From assembly GCA_026396945.1 (NCBI GenBank), contig JAPLVX010000035.1:1-8381 (forward strand): 8,381 bases of DNA. The letters run 5' to 3'. Position numbers and translations under genes: made by a program. The DNA comes from Candidatus Falkowiibacteriota bacterium. Lineage in GTDB: Bacteria > Patescibacteriota > Patescibacteriia > Patescibacteriales > UBA12465. Positions 1 through 5,672 of this stretch are shown one piece after another (the first letter of the stretch is position 1; the number at the start of each line of letters is the position of its first letter). The notes under the pieces were generated by a model, which was given only the letters and a program-made list of their open reading frames with translations, did no database searches and was not told the origin of the DNA.

Positions 1-2
1 AC

Positions 3-260
3 CCTTTATCTATTATGGAACAGGTCGCCCTCGGCGCCGAAGAGAACGGCAAAGAATTGGAGACAAATTTATTTAAAATTTTAGACCGACGCGCCGCCAT
101 TAAATACGCCTTGGCTATCGCCCAAGCCAAAGATTTGGTTTTAATTAGTGGCAAAGGCGCGGAGCAATATATTTGTGTGGCGGGTGGCGAAAAGATTCCC
201 TGGGATGACCGCCGGGTGGCCAGGGAAGAGCTGGCCGAGCTTGTGGAAAAGACCGCTTGA
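3..260 (+). CDS. murE: MurE-like UDP-N-acetylmuramyl peptide ligase, C-terminal end (partial, 5' cut by window)
   Basis: Only the last 85 codons are present, and the reading frame is open to the window edge. What is seen: a Mur ligase C-terminal domain with LDRRAAIKYAL (fragment residues 27-37), a strand leading into the GKG turn (residues 50-52), GAEQY, and IPWDDRRVAREEL (65-77) close to the stop. In MurE these segments belong to the third domain, which closes over ATP and the incoming amino acid when the third residue is added to the cytoplasmic peptidoglycan precursor. The usual GKGHEQ has Ala in place of His, a form I associate with Patescibacteria. The segment that sets amino-acid specificity (DNPR in diaminopimelate enzymes) lies upstream of the window, so the substrate cannot be stated. 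An internal ATG at 15 is not the start. Another Mur ligase paralogue is possible but less likely because of the DDR-VAREEL ending. Confidence 0.82.
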   Translation, partial: PLSIMEQVALGAEENGKELETNLFKILDRRAAIKYALAIAQAKDLVLISGKGAEQYICVAGGEKIPWDDRRVAREELAELVEKTA

Positions 261-280
261 CTTGGGTGGATAAACTGTGC

Positions 281-309
281 TTGACATCTTCCCGATAATA
301 TAATATTAT
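281..309 (+). promoter_or_regulatory. Sigma70-type promoter for the rpoBC unit
   Basis: A perfect -35 box TTGACA (281-286) is followed after 17 bp by TATTAT (304-309), one mismatch from the TATAAT consensus. The expected start of transcription is around 315-317. It begins 20 bp after the murE stop and points towards rpoB. A perfect TATAAT also occurs at 299-304, but it would leave only a 12-bp spacer. This is the best promoter-like sequence upstream of rpoB. Confidence 0.65.
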
Positions 310-332
310 TACTTAGACAACTATTATTAAAT

Positions 333-396
333 AAGAAAATGGATAAAGCGGCACTAAAAGCTTAATTTTTTGTATTTTAGCTATGCCATTTTTTTT
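333..396 (+). promoter_or_regulatory. Long leader hairpin with 8-T tract, possible terminator or attenuator
   Basis: GAAAATGG (335-342) can pair with CCATTTTT (386-393), ending in a G-U pair. Inside it, CTAAAA (354-359) pairs with TTTTAG (375-380), with a short ATA/TAT stem between them. An alternative uses GGCA (350-353) with TGCC (384-387) plus the same CTAAAA/TTTTAG helix, followed directly by A and eight Ts (389-396). The second fold resembles a weak intrinsic terminator about 80 nt into the predicted leader. It could end murE transcripts, attenuate rpoB transcription, or be a by-product of AT richness. The pairing is seen; the role is inferred. Confidence 0.4.
339..365 (+). other. Possible 8-codon leader peptide reading frame
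   Basis: ATG at 339 opens an eight-codon frame (MDKAALKA) ending at TAA 363-365, about 23 nt after the predicted transcription start. It spans the 5' arm of the leader hairpin, so a ribosome on it would block that arm. No Shine-Dalgarno sequence precedes it, and the peptide has no run of one regulatory amino acid. In such AT-rich DNA a frame this short can arise by chance. Confidence 0.15.
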
Positions 397-484
397 GTTA
401 TATTAGTAAAATATTCTTTTTTAAATAATTACTTTAAAAAAGTGGGCGCCAAAAACTTAAATTAACTTAATATCTTTATTTTAA

Positions 485-510
485 CTCAACCACTAGGCTT
501 GAGATTTTTT
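485..510 (+). terminator. Candidate intrinsic terminator or attenuator in the rpoB leader
   Basis: CTCAACC (485-491) pairs with GG (496-497) and TTGAG (499-503), with one bulged C and an ACTA loop. The hairpin is followed by A and six Ts (505-510), then GTTTGTT. That is a 7-bp stem with a U tract, a credible moderate-strength Rho-independent terminator. Because it lies about 195 nt after the predicted promoter and 170 nt before rpoB, it would either yield a short RNA of about 195 nt or act as an attenuator that only some polymerases pass. Confidence 0.45.
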
Positions 511-517
511 GTTTGTT

Positions 518-531
518 ACTGAAACCTCAGT
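518..531 (+). repeat. Small perfect inverted repeat in the leader
   Basis: ACTGA (518-522) and TCAGT (527-531) form a perfect 5-bp stem with a four-base AACC loop. It follows the 485-510 hairpin by a few bases. It is short and may be chance, but it is the third stem-loop in the same leader. Confidence 0.3.
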
Positions 532-572
532 CTTTAAGTTTTATTTTGTTCCCCAAAGTTCGCCTGGCTTAA

Positions 573-608
573 GTTTTCTTTAGACCATTTTTACGTTTGC
601 TTTAGACC
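573..608 (+). repeat. Two 14-bp direct repeats with 22-bp spacing (possible operator)
   Basis: GTTTTCTTTAGACC (573-586) recurs as GTTTGCTTTAGACC (595-608), 13 of 14 bases identical. The copies start 22 bp apart, about two turns of the helix, so both would present the same face to a DNA-binding protein. The second copy covers the position where the -35 box of the 625-630 promoter should be. This arrangement is typical of a regulator site, but no regulator is visible here. Confidence 0.4.
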
Positions 609-630
609 CAAATTACTAGCCCAGTATAAT
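602..630 (+). promoter_or_regulatory. Possible second promoter close to rpoB
   Basis: A perfect TATAAT (625-630) lies about 50 bp before the rpoB start. The sequence 17 bp upstream, TTAGAC (602-607), is a poor -35 match and lies within the second direct repeat. If used, transcription would start near 637 and bypass both leader hairpins, perhaps with help from a protein bound at the repeats. AT richness makes a chance -10 match quite possible. Confidence 0.3.
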
Positions 631-679
631 TTTTTAAAAACTCTTTCTTAACCTATAAATTTTCAATTAATATAAATTT

Positions 680-1600
680 ATGCCTAATCTTAAACACGAC
701 GGTAATAAAACCGAAGCGCGACGTTTCTTCAAGGAGTCGAAGGAAGTCATCGCGATGCCGGAACTTATTGAAATTCAAAAAGATTCATATCAATGGTTTT
801 TAAAGGAAGGCTTGGCCGAACTATTTGATGAAATAAATCCGGTGACTGATTTCATCGGCCGAGACCTAGAATTATACTTTGAAGATTATTATCTTGATGA
901 ACCAAAATTTACCGAAGTTGAGAGTCGAGAAAAAAATATCACTTATGAAGCGCCCTTAAGAGTAAAGACTAAATTATTAAATAAAAAAACCGGGGCCGCC
1001 AATACTCAAGAAGTTTATTTAGGCGATTTTCCATTGATGACTGATAAAGGCACTTTCGTTATTAATGGCATCGAAAGAGTCGTGGTCTCACAGCTAATTC
1101 GTTCGGCTGGTGTTATGTTTACGGCCGAATTCGTTAAAGGTAAAAAATGCTATGGGGCAAAAATTATTCCGAACCGTGGCGCTTGGTTAGAGATTGAAAC
1201 TGATTCTAATAAAGTTATTTGGGTAAGAATCGACCGCAAACGCAAAGTGGCCGTCACCTCTTTATTACGCGCCTTTGGTTATGTTAACGATGATGAAATT
1301 AGAGCTTTGTTTAAAGAAGTTGATCTAGTCAAAAGCAAAGAGGAGGAAACTTACATTGACGCCACAATTTCCAAAGATGCCGCCAAGGATGAAGCCGAGG
1401 GTTTACAGGAAGTTTATAAACGGATTCGTCCGGGCGATTTAGCTTCCGTAGAAAATGCCCGTCAATTGATTTATTCAATGTTTTTCCGCTTTGATCGTTA
1501 TGATTTTGGTCGCGTCGGACGCTATAAATTAAACCGTCGCTTTGGTTTAGATTTAGCTAACAAGAAAGAGAACCGCGTTTTAAGAAAAGAAGACTTATGA
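680..1600 (+). CDS. rpoB: RNA polymerase beta subunit, N-terminal part (rpoB interrupted)
   Basis: This frame encodes the first 306 residues of beta, part of the catalytic core that transcribes all genes. Seen in order: the N-terminal helix with [16 protein letters not shown] (26-41), the protrusion with [20 protein letters not shown] (115-134) and [10 protein letters not shown] (136-145), IIPNRGAWL (162-170), a much reduced lobe (about 200-245), and [13 protein letters not shown] (248-260) leading to [13 protein letters not shown]. In the Escherichia coli family pattern VSQLHRSPGV, His and Pro are Ile and Ala here. The frame stops at TGA 1598-1600 just after LRKEDL, in the middle of a helix that in E. 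coli continues DDIIDVMKKLIDI. The start ATG fits CPR homologues and has no Shine-Dalgarno sequence before it. The remainder of beta continues at once in another frame, so this is not a complete protein. It is a gene broken by about 10 missing bases, or a naturally split subunit. Confidence 0.9.
   Translation: MPNLKHDGNKTEARRFFKESKEVIAMPELIEIQKDSYQWFLKEGLAELFDEINPVTDFIGRDLELYFEDYYLDEPKFTEVESREKNITYEAPLRVKTKLLNKKTGAANTQEVYLGDFPLMTDKGTFVINGIERVVVSQLIRSAGVMFTAEFVKGKKCYGAKIIPNRGAWLEIETDSNKVIWVRIDRKRKVAVTSLLRAFGYVNDDEIRALFKEVDLVKSKEEETYIDATISKDAAKDEAEGLQEVYKRIRPGDLASVENARQLIYSMFFRFDRYDFGRVGRYKLNRRFGLDLANKKENRVLRKEDL
1595..1600 (+). other. rpoB: rpoB interruption: ATGA stop/start overlap
   Basis: The first part reads GAA GAC TTA TGA; the second starts with ATG at 1597-1599, sharing four bases (ATGA) in the -1 phase. 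E. coli beta reads DDI-IDV-MKKLIDI, and the distance from that Met to the [10 protein letters not shown] motif is identical here (14 residues). Only the three residues between L and M are absent, so the simplest history is loss of 10 nt (three codons plus one base), with a one-base A homology at the join. ATGA overlaps can couple translation of two genes, so a working split cannot be excluded from sequence alone. Confidence 0.75.
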
Positions 1601-4005
1601 AAGAGGTTATTAGATTAAATATTACCAAAGAAGCGGAAGATGATATTGATCACTTGGGCAATCGACGCGTGCGCGCGATCGGCGGCTTGATTCAAAATCG
1701 TTTTCGCGTTGGTTTGGCGAGAATGGAGCGCATTATTAAAGATCGGATGTCGACGACTGATATCGCGACTTTGTCTCCGGCTAAATTGATTAATGCCCGA
1801 CCGGTGATCGGAGTCGTGAAAGAATTTTTCATGTCTTCGCAATTATCGCAGTTCATGGATCAGACTAATCCGTTGGCTGAATTAGAGCATAAGCGTCGTT
1901 TATCAGCCATGGGTCCGGGCGGCTTGGCTCGCGAACGCGCTGGTTTTGATGTCCGCGATGTGCACTCTACCCACTACGGTCGCATTTGCCCGATTGCTAC
2001 TCCGGAAGGTCCGAATATCGGTCTGGTCGGCCATTTGGCCAGCTTTTCCCGTTTAAATAGCTATGGCTTTTTAGAAGCGCCTTACCGCAAAGTTGTTCAC
2101 GAGAAAAACGGTAGCCGCGTAACCAATGAAGTAATTTATATTGATGCCTTTGAAGAAGAAAAATATATTACGGCCGATGCGACTATCCCGATGGATGATA
2201 ATGGTCTCTTCTTAGTTCATAAACATGAGGTCAGAAAATATGGGGCGCCGTCAGTTGAAGATGTGCAAAAAATTGATTTAGTCGGCGTGGCTGCTAATCA
2301 AATCATTTCGATTGCTACCAGCTTGATCCCGTTCATGGAACATAACGACGGTCAGAGATCTTTAATGGGGACAAACATGCAGCGTCAGGCCGTGCCTTTA
2401 ATTAAAAGCGAAGCGCCGATTGTCGGCACCGGCGTGGAAGCACGGGCGGCGCGTGACAGCGGCCATGTTATTATCGCTCGTGAAGATGGCGAAGTGACTC
2501 GGGCCGATTCGGCCATAATTGAGGTTACTGGCAAAAAGGGTCAAATCAGCAAATATGTTTTAAATAAATTTTTACGTTCTAATTCCTCCACCTGTATTAA
2601 TCAGCATCCGATTATGGAGGTTGGTGATAAGGTCAAGGTCGGGCAAGTAATGAGCGACGGGCCGGCGATTGCCAACGGCGAATTATCTTTAGGTCGAAAT
2701 GTCTTGGTCGCTTTTATGACTTGGGAAGGTTTCAATTATGAAGACGCGGTGATTATTTCCGACCGCTTAGTGAAAGAAGATGTCTATTCCTCAATTCATA
2801 TTGAAAATTATACGATTGATGTCCGCGATACCAAGCTCGGTCCCGAAGTAATTACTAACGATATTCCGAACATCAGTGAAGAAAAATTAAAAAATTTAGA
2901 TGAAGATGGAATTATCCGCATTGGCGCCGAAGTTTCTTCGGGCGATATTTTGGTCGGAAAAATTACCCCGAAAGGAGAAACGACCTTATCGGCCGAGGAA
3001 AAATTATTACGGGCGATTTTTGGCGAAAAGGCCAAGGATGTTCGTGACTCCTCTTTATATTTAGAGCACGGTGAACACGGTAAAGTGGTGGATGTAAAAG
3101 TCTTCTCCCGCGAAGAAGGCGATAAGCTATCGGCCGGAGTTTTACAATCCATTCAAGTCGCGGTCGCTAATCTAAGAAAAATCCAGGTCGGCGACAAGAT
3201 GTCCGGTCGTCACGGTAATAAAGGGGTTATTTCTAAAGTGGTACCGATTGAAGATATGCCTTATATGGCCGACGGTACGGCAATCGATATTATTTTATCC
3301 CCGCTGGGTATTATTTCTCGGATGAATTTAGGCCAATTGCTCGAAACTCATTTAGGCTTTGCCGCCCAAAAATTAGGTTATCGCGTGGCTACCCCGGCCT
3401 TAAACGGTATCACCGAAGATCAGATTAGAGCTGAGCTTATTAAAGCTGGTTTGCCGGAAGACGGTAAAGTCGTTTTATATAACGGGAAGACCGGCGAAGC
3501 TTACGATCATAAGATTACCGTTGGCTATAAATATGTTTTGAAATTAAATCACATGGTTGAAGATAAAATTCATCAACGTTCAATCGGACCTTACTCTTTA
3601 ATTACCCAGCAACCCTTGGGCGGTAAAGCGCAATTTGGCGGCCAGAGATTTGGCGAAATGGAGGTTTGGGCTTTAGAAGGCTATGGTGCCGCCCACACCT
3701 TACAAGAAATACTAACCATTAAATCTGATGACGTTACGGGGCGGAGCAAAGCTTATGAATCAATTATTAAAGGTGAAACAATTGAAAAATTAAACGTGCC
3801 GGAATCTTTTAATGTTTTAATCCGGGAATTAAAAGGACTATGCCTAGACGTTGAACTTTTAGGTGGTACGCCAACGCCCGAACCAAGCAAGGAAGATTTA
3901 ACGCTTGATTGGCCCCGGAAGAAAGACAGCAAATATGATTATGACAAGCCGCCGATTATAGTAACGGGTGACGTCATCGAGAAAATCGACAAAGAAGGTT
4001 TCTAA
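1597..4005 (+). CDS. rpoB: RNA polymerase beta subunit, C-terminal part (rpoB interrupted)
   Basis: These 802 codons carry the rest of beta, in normal order and without visible damage. Seen: [12 protein letters not shown] (15-26); the rifampicin-pocket segment [20 protein letters not shown] (81-100), with D88, H98 and S103 matching the usual sensitive-type residues D516, H526 and S531 of E. coli; [13 protein letters not shown] (131-143); [15 protein letters not shown] (378-392), with the acidic pair E382/D383; [12 protein letters not shown] (532-543), with active-site lysines K534 and K542; [13 protein letters not shown] (575-587); and [20 protein letters not shown] (675-694), which contacts beta prime. 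A short charged tail (about 757-802) follows the last conserved block. With the first part and the roughly three missing residues, beta would be about 1,111 residues, compact because E. coli-type insertions are absent. The ATG at 1597 is probably an internal Met codon exposed by the lesion rather than an evolved start. Confidence 0.9.
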   Translation: MKEVIRLNITKEAEDDIDHLGNRRVRAIGGLIQNRFRVGLARMERIIKDRMSTTDIATLSPAKLINARPVIGVVKEFFMSSQLSQFMDQTNPLAELEHKRRLSAMGPGGLARERAGFDVRDVHSTHYGRICPIATPEGPNIGLVGHLASFSRLNSYGFLEAPYRKVVHEKNGSRVTNEVIYIDAFEEEKYITADATIPMDDNGLFLVHKHEVRKYGAPSVEDVQKIDLVGVAANQIISIATSLIPFMEHNDGQRSLMGTNMQRQAVPLIKSEAPIVGTGVEARAARDSGHVIIAREDGEVTRADSAIIEVTGKKGQISKYVLNKFLRSNSSTCINQHPIMEVGDKVKVGQVMSDGPAIANGELSLGRNVLVAFMTWEGFNYEDAVIISDRLVKEDVYSSIHIENYTIDVRDTKLGPEVITNDIPNISEEKLKNLDEDGIIRIGAEVSSGDILVGKITPKGETTLSAEEKLLRAIFGEKAKDVRDSSLYLEHGEHGKVVDVKVFSREEGDKLSAGVLQSIQVAVANLRKIQVGDKMSGRHGNKGVISKVVPIEDMPYMADGTAIDIILSPLGIISRMNLGQLLETHLGFAAQKLGYRVATPALNGITEDQIRAELIKAGLPEDGKVVLYNGKTGEAYDHKITVGYKYVLKLNHMVEDKIHQRSIGPYSLITQQPLGGKAQFGGQRFGEMEVWALEGYGAAHTLQEILTIKSDDVTGRSKAYESIIKGETIEKLNVPESFNVLIRELKGLCLDVELLGGTPTPEPSKEDLTLDWPRKKDSKYDYDKPPIIVTGDVIEKIDKEGF

Positions 4006-4073
4006 TCCTAAAAATTATTTCTAGTCATTAGTTAATTGAAGGGTAAATTAAGATAAATAGTTCAAATAAATAT
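4006..4073 (+). other. rpoB-rpoC intergenic gap
   Basis: This 68-base AT-rich gap holds no credible promoter and no hairpin with a T tract, so rpoC is probably co-transcribed with rpoB. A GAAGGG-like purine stretch at 4038-4043 lies about 30 bases before the rpoC ATG, too far to act as a normal ribosome-binding site. Confidence 0.6.
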
Positions 4074-5672
4074 ATGCTTAATCCTATAAAAACCAGCGAC
4101 TTCGATGCCATTCGTTTAAAACTCGCCTCGCCTGAAGATATCTTAGGCTGGAGCAAGGGCGAAGTTTTGCGTCCCGAAACCATTAATTATCGCACCCAAA
4201 AACCGGAGAAAGACGGTCTTTTCTGCGAGAAGATTTTTGGTCCGGTAAAAGACTGGGAGTGCGCCTGCGGCAAATATAAAAAAATTCGTTATAAAGGAAT
4301 TATTTGCGATAAGTGCGGGGTGGAAGTAACTCGGAGTGTGGTTCGCCGGGAGCGCATGGGCCATATCAATTTACAAATCCCTTGTTCTCATATTTGGTTT
4401 TTGCGCGGTCTATCTTCAAAAATCGGTTTACTTTTAAATTTAGGGATTCAATCACTGGAAAAAGTTATTTACTTCGCCAGTTTTATAATTACCGAAGTGG
4501 ATGAAAATTTAAAAGAATCGACCATTGAACAGATTAAGCAAGAATATAAATCAAAAAAGAAAAGCATTGAAAATGATTTTAATAACGCCGTTAAGACTCT
4601 CAAGGAAAAAGAAGGCAAGGCCGAAAAGGAGATCAAAGGTCATGGCCTCAAAGATGTTTTAAAAATTAAAGAAGAAAAATTGAGCCAACTTGATGAAGAT
4701 TTAGCGATTGCCCAAAAAGAATTAAAAGATTTAAAACCTCTGTTAATTTTATCGGAAAATCAATACCAAACTTTAAGCTTGAAATTCGGCCACATCTTTG
4801 AAGCCGGGATTGGAGCTGAAGCGATTCGTTATCTCCTTTCAAAAATTGACTTAGAGCGCAGTATTAAGAAAGTAAGTGAAAAATTAGTTGATGCGATTGA
4901 ATCGAAAAAAGATAAATTAACTAAACGTTTAAAATTACTTAAGAGTTTTAATAATAATAATATTCGTCCGGAATGGATGATTTTAAATACTTTACCCGTC
5001 GTCCCGCCGGACTTACGGCCGATGGTGGCGCTTGATGGTGGTCGTTTTGCCGCCTCCGATTTGAATGATTTATATCGTCGGGTTATTAACCGCAATAATC
5101 GTTTAAAGCAATTGATTGAGCTTAATGCCCCGGAGGTTATTTGTCGCAACGAAAAAAGAATGTTGCAAGAAGCAGTTGATGCCTTAATCGATAATTCGGC
5201 TCGCCATACGAAAACCGTGACCGCTTCGACCGGTCAAAAACGACAATTGAAATCATTGGCCGACGCCTTAAAAGGGAAACAGGGCCGTTTTCGTCAGAAC
5301 TTATTAGGCAAACGGGTCGATTATTCCGGCCGTTCCGTCATCGTGGTCAACCCGAAATTGAATTTAGATCAATGCGGTTTGCCGAAGATAATGGCTTTGG
5401 AATTATTCAAACCTTTTATCATCAGCCAATTAATTAAAAGAGAAATTGTTCATAATGTTCGGAGTGCTTCCCGTTATATTGAAGCCGGACATGATGAAGT
5501 TTTTGATATTTTAGAAGAAATAGTTAAGGGTTCTTATGTTTTGTTAAATCGGGCGCCGACTCTGCATCGCTTAGGTATCCAGGCCTTTAAACCGATCTTA
5601 ATTGAAGGTAAGGCAATTCAGATTCACCCACTCGTTTGTACAGCGACCAAATGGCCGTTCATGTGCCCTTAA
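4074..5672 (+). CDS. rpoC: RNA polymerase beta prime subunit, N-terminal part (rpoC interrupted at the active site)
   Basis: This frame encodes 522 genuine residues of beta prime and ten out-of-frame ones before TAA. Seen in order: the N-terminal [14 protein letters not shown] (10-23), the first zinc site with C63, C65, C78 and C81 (CACG...CDKC), the clamp region, a lysine/glutamate-rich coiled-coil insert (about 145-222), ILSENQY and GIGAEAI (225-251), the lid/rudder region with [18 protein letters not shown] (299-316), [20 protein letters not shown] (324-343), and [20 protein letters not shown] (401-420), then [16 protein letters not shown] and [12 protein letters not shown] (511-522). All of this matches the family closely. 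Immediately after HPLVC, where every RpoC continues to NADFDGD, the frame goes wrong and ends as [10 protein letters not shown]. The start is the family's normal one, 68 bases after rpoB and without a Shine-Dalgarno sequence. The product would lack the catalytic loop, bridge helix and trigger loop. Confidence 0.9.
   Translation: MLNPIKTSDFDAIRLKLASPEDILGWSKGEVLRPETINYRTQKPEKDGLFCEKIFGPVKDWECACGKYKKIRYKGIICDKCGVEVTRSVVRRERMGHINLQIPCSHIWFLRGLSSKIGLLLNLGIQSLEKVIYFASFIITEVDENLKESTIEQIKQEYKSKKKSIENDFNNAVKTLKEKEGKAEKEIKGHGLKDVLKIKEEKLSQLDEDLAIAQKELKDLKPLLILSENQYQTLSLKFGHIFEAGIGAEAIRYLLSKIDLERSIKKVSEKLVDAIESKKDKLTKRLKLLKSFNNNNIRPEWMILNTLPVVPPDLRPMVALDGGRFAASDLNDLYRRVINRNNRLKQLIELNAPEVICRNEKRMLQEAVDALIDNSARHTKTVTASTGQKRQLKSLADALKGKQGRFRQNLLGKRVDYSGRSVIVVNPKLNLDQCGLPKIMALELFKPFIISQLIKREIVHNVRSASRYIEAGHDEVFDILEEIVKGSYVLLNRAPTLHRLGIQAFKPILIEGKAIQIHPLVCTATKWPFMCP
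4506..4739 (+). other. rpoC: Coiled-coil insert in RpoC
   Basis: Between YFASFIIT and ILSENQY, E. coli beta prime has only about 13 residues, while this protein has about 84 (141-224), so roughly 70 are extra. The extra part is dominated by Lys, Glu, Gln and Asp, with Leu and Ile at heptad-like spacing, and should form a long helical hairpin on the clamp. I recall similar inserts in Parcubacteria. The function is unknown. Confidence 0.6.

Larger units (their letters stand above)
261..679 (+). other. Non-coding leader region between murE and rpoB
   Basis: These 419 bases hold no credible gene. They are much richer in A and T than the flanking genes, with many T runs on the plus strand. They contain a sigma70-like promoter directly after the murE stop, two hairpins each followed by a T tract, a tiny possible leader reading frame, a pair of 14-bp direct repeats and a second -10 box. 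All are listed separately. I see no rplJ or rplL remnant, tRNA or recognisable riboswitch. If transcription begins near 316, the rpoB message carries a leader of about 360 nt, long enough for regulation by premature termination. That role is inference. Confidence 0.7.

Noticed and set aside
299..304. Perfect TATAAT as the -10 box of the upstream rpoB promoter
   Set aside because: It lies only 12 bp after TTGACA, too close for sigma70. TATTAT at 304-309 gives the proper 17-bp spacer.
1598..1600. TGA read as glycine (genetic code of some CPR lineages) to rescue rpoB
   Set aside because: Reading through TGA keeps the wrong frame (KRLLD) and meets TAA at 1616-1618. The conserved sequence resumes in another frame, so recoding does not help.
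4313..4504. Open frame of 63 codons within rpoC, and several antisense frames in rpoB and rpoC
   Set aside because: They lie entirely within well-conserved polymerase coding sequence in other frames, resemble no family I recognise, and follow from the codon use of the real genes.
1595..5645. Intein or intron at the two breaks
   Set aside because: Inteins and introns add sequence, and they favour just such conserved motifs. Here bases are missing and there is no insertion at either point.
5637..5650. Programmed -1 frameshifting to join the rpoC parts
   Set aside because: No slippery heptamer is visible, and a -1 shift would give HPLVC-YS-DQMAV, still lacking NADFDG. It cannot restore a working enzyme.
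5636..5672. Natural rpoC1/rpoC2 split as in cyanobacteria and plastids
   Set aside because: In those lineages the break lies downstream and the first piece keeps NADFDGD. Here the break falls on the motif itself and removes it.
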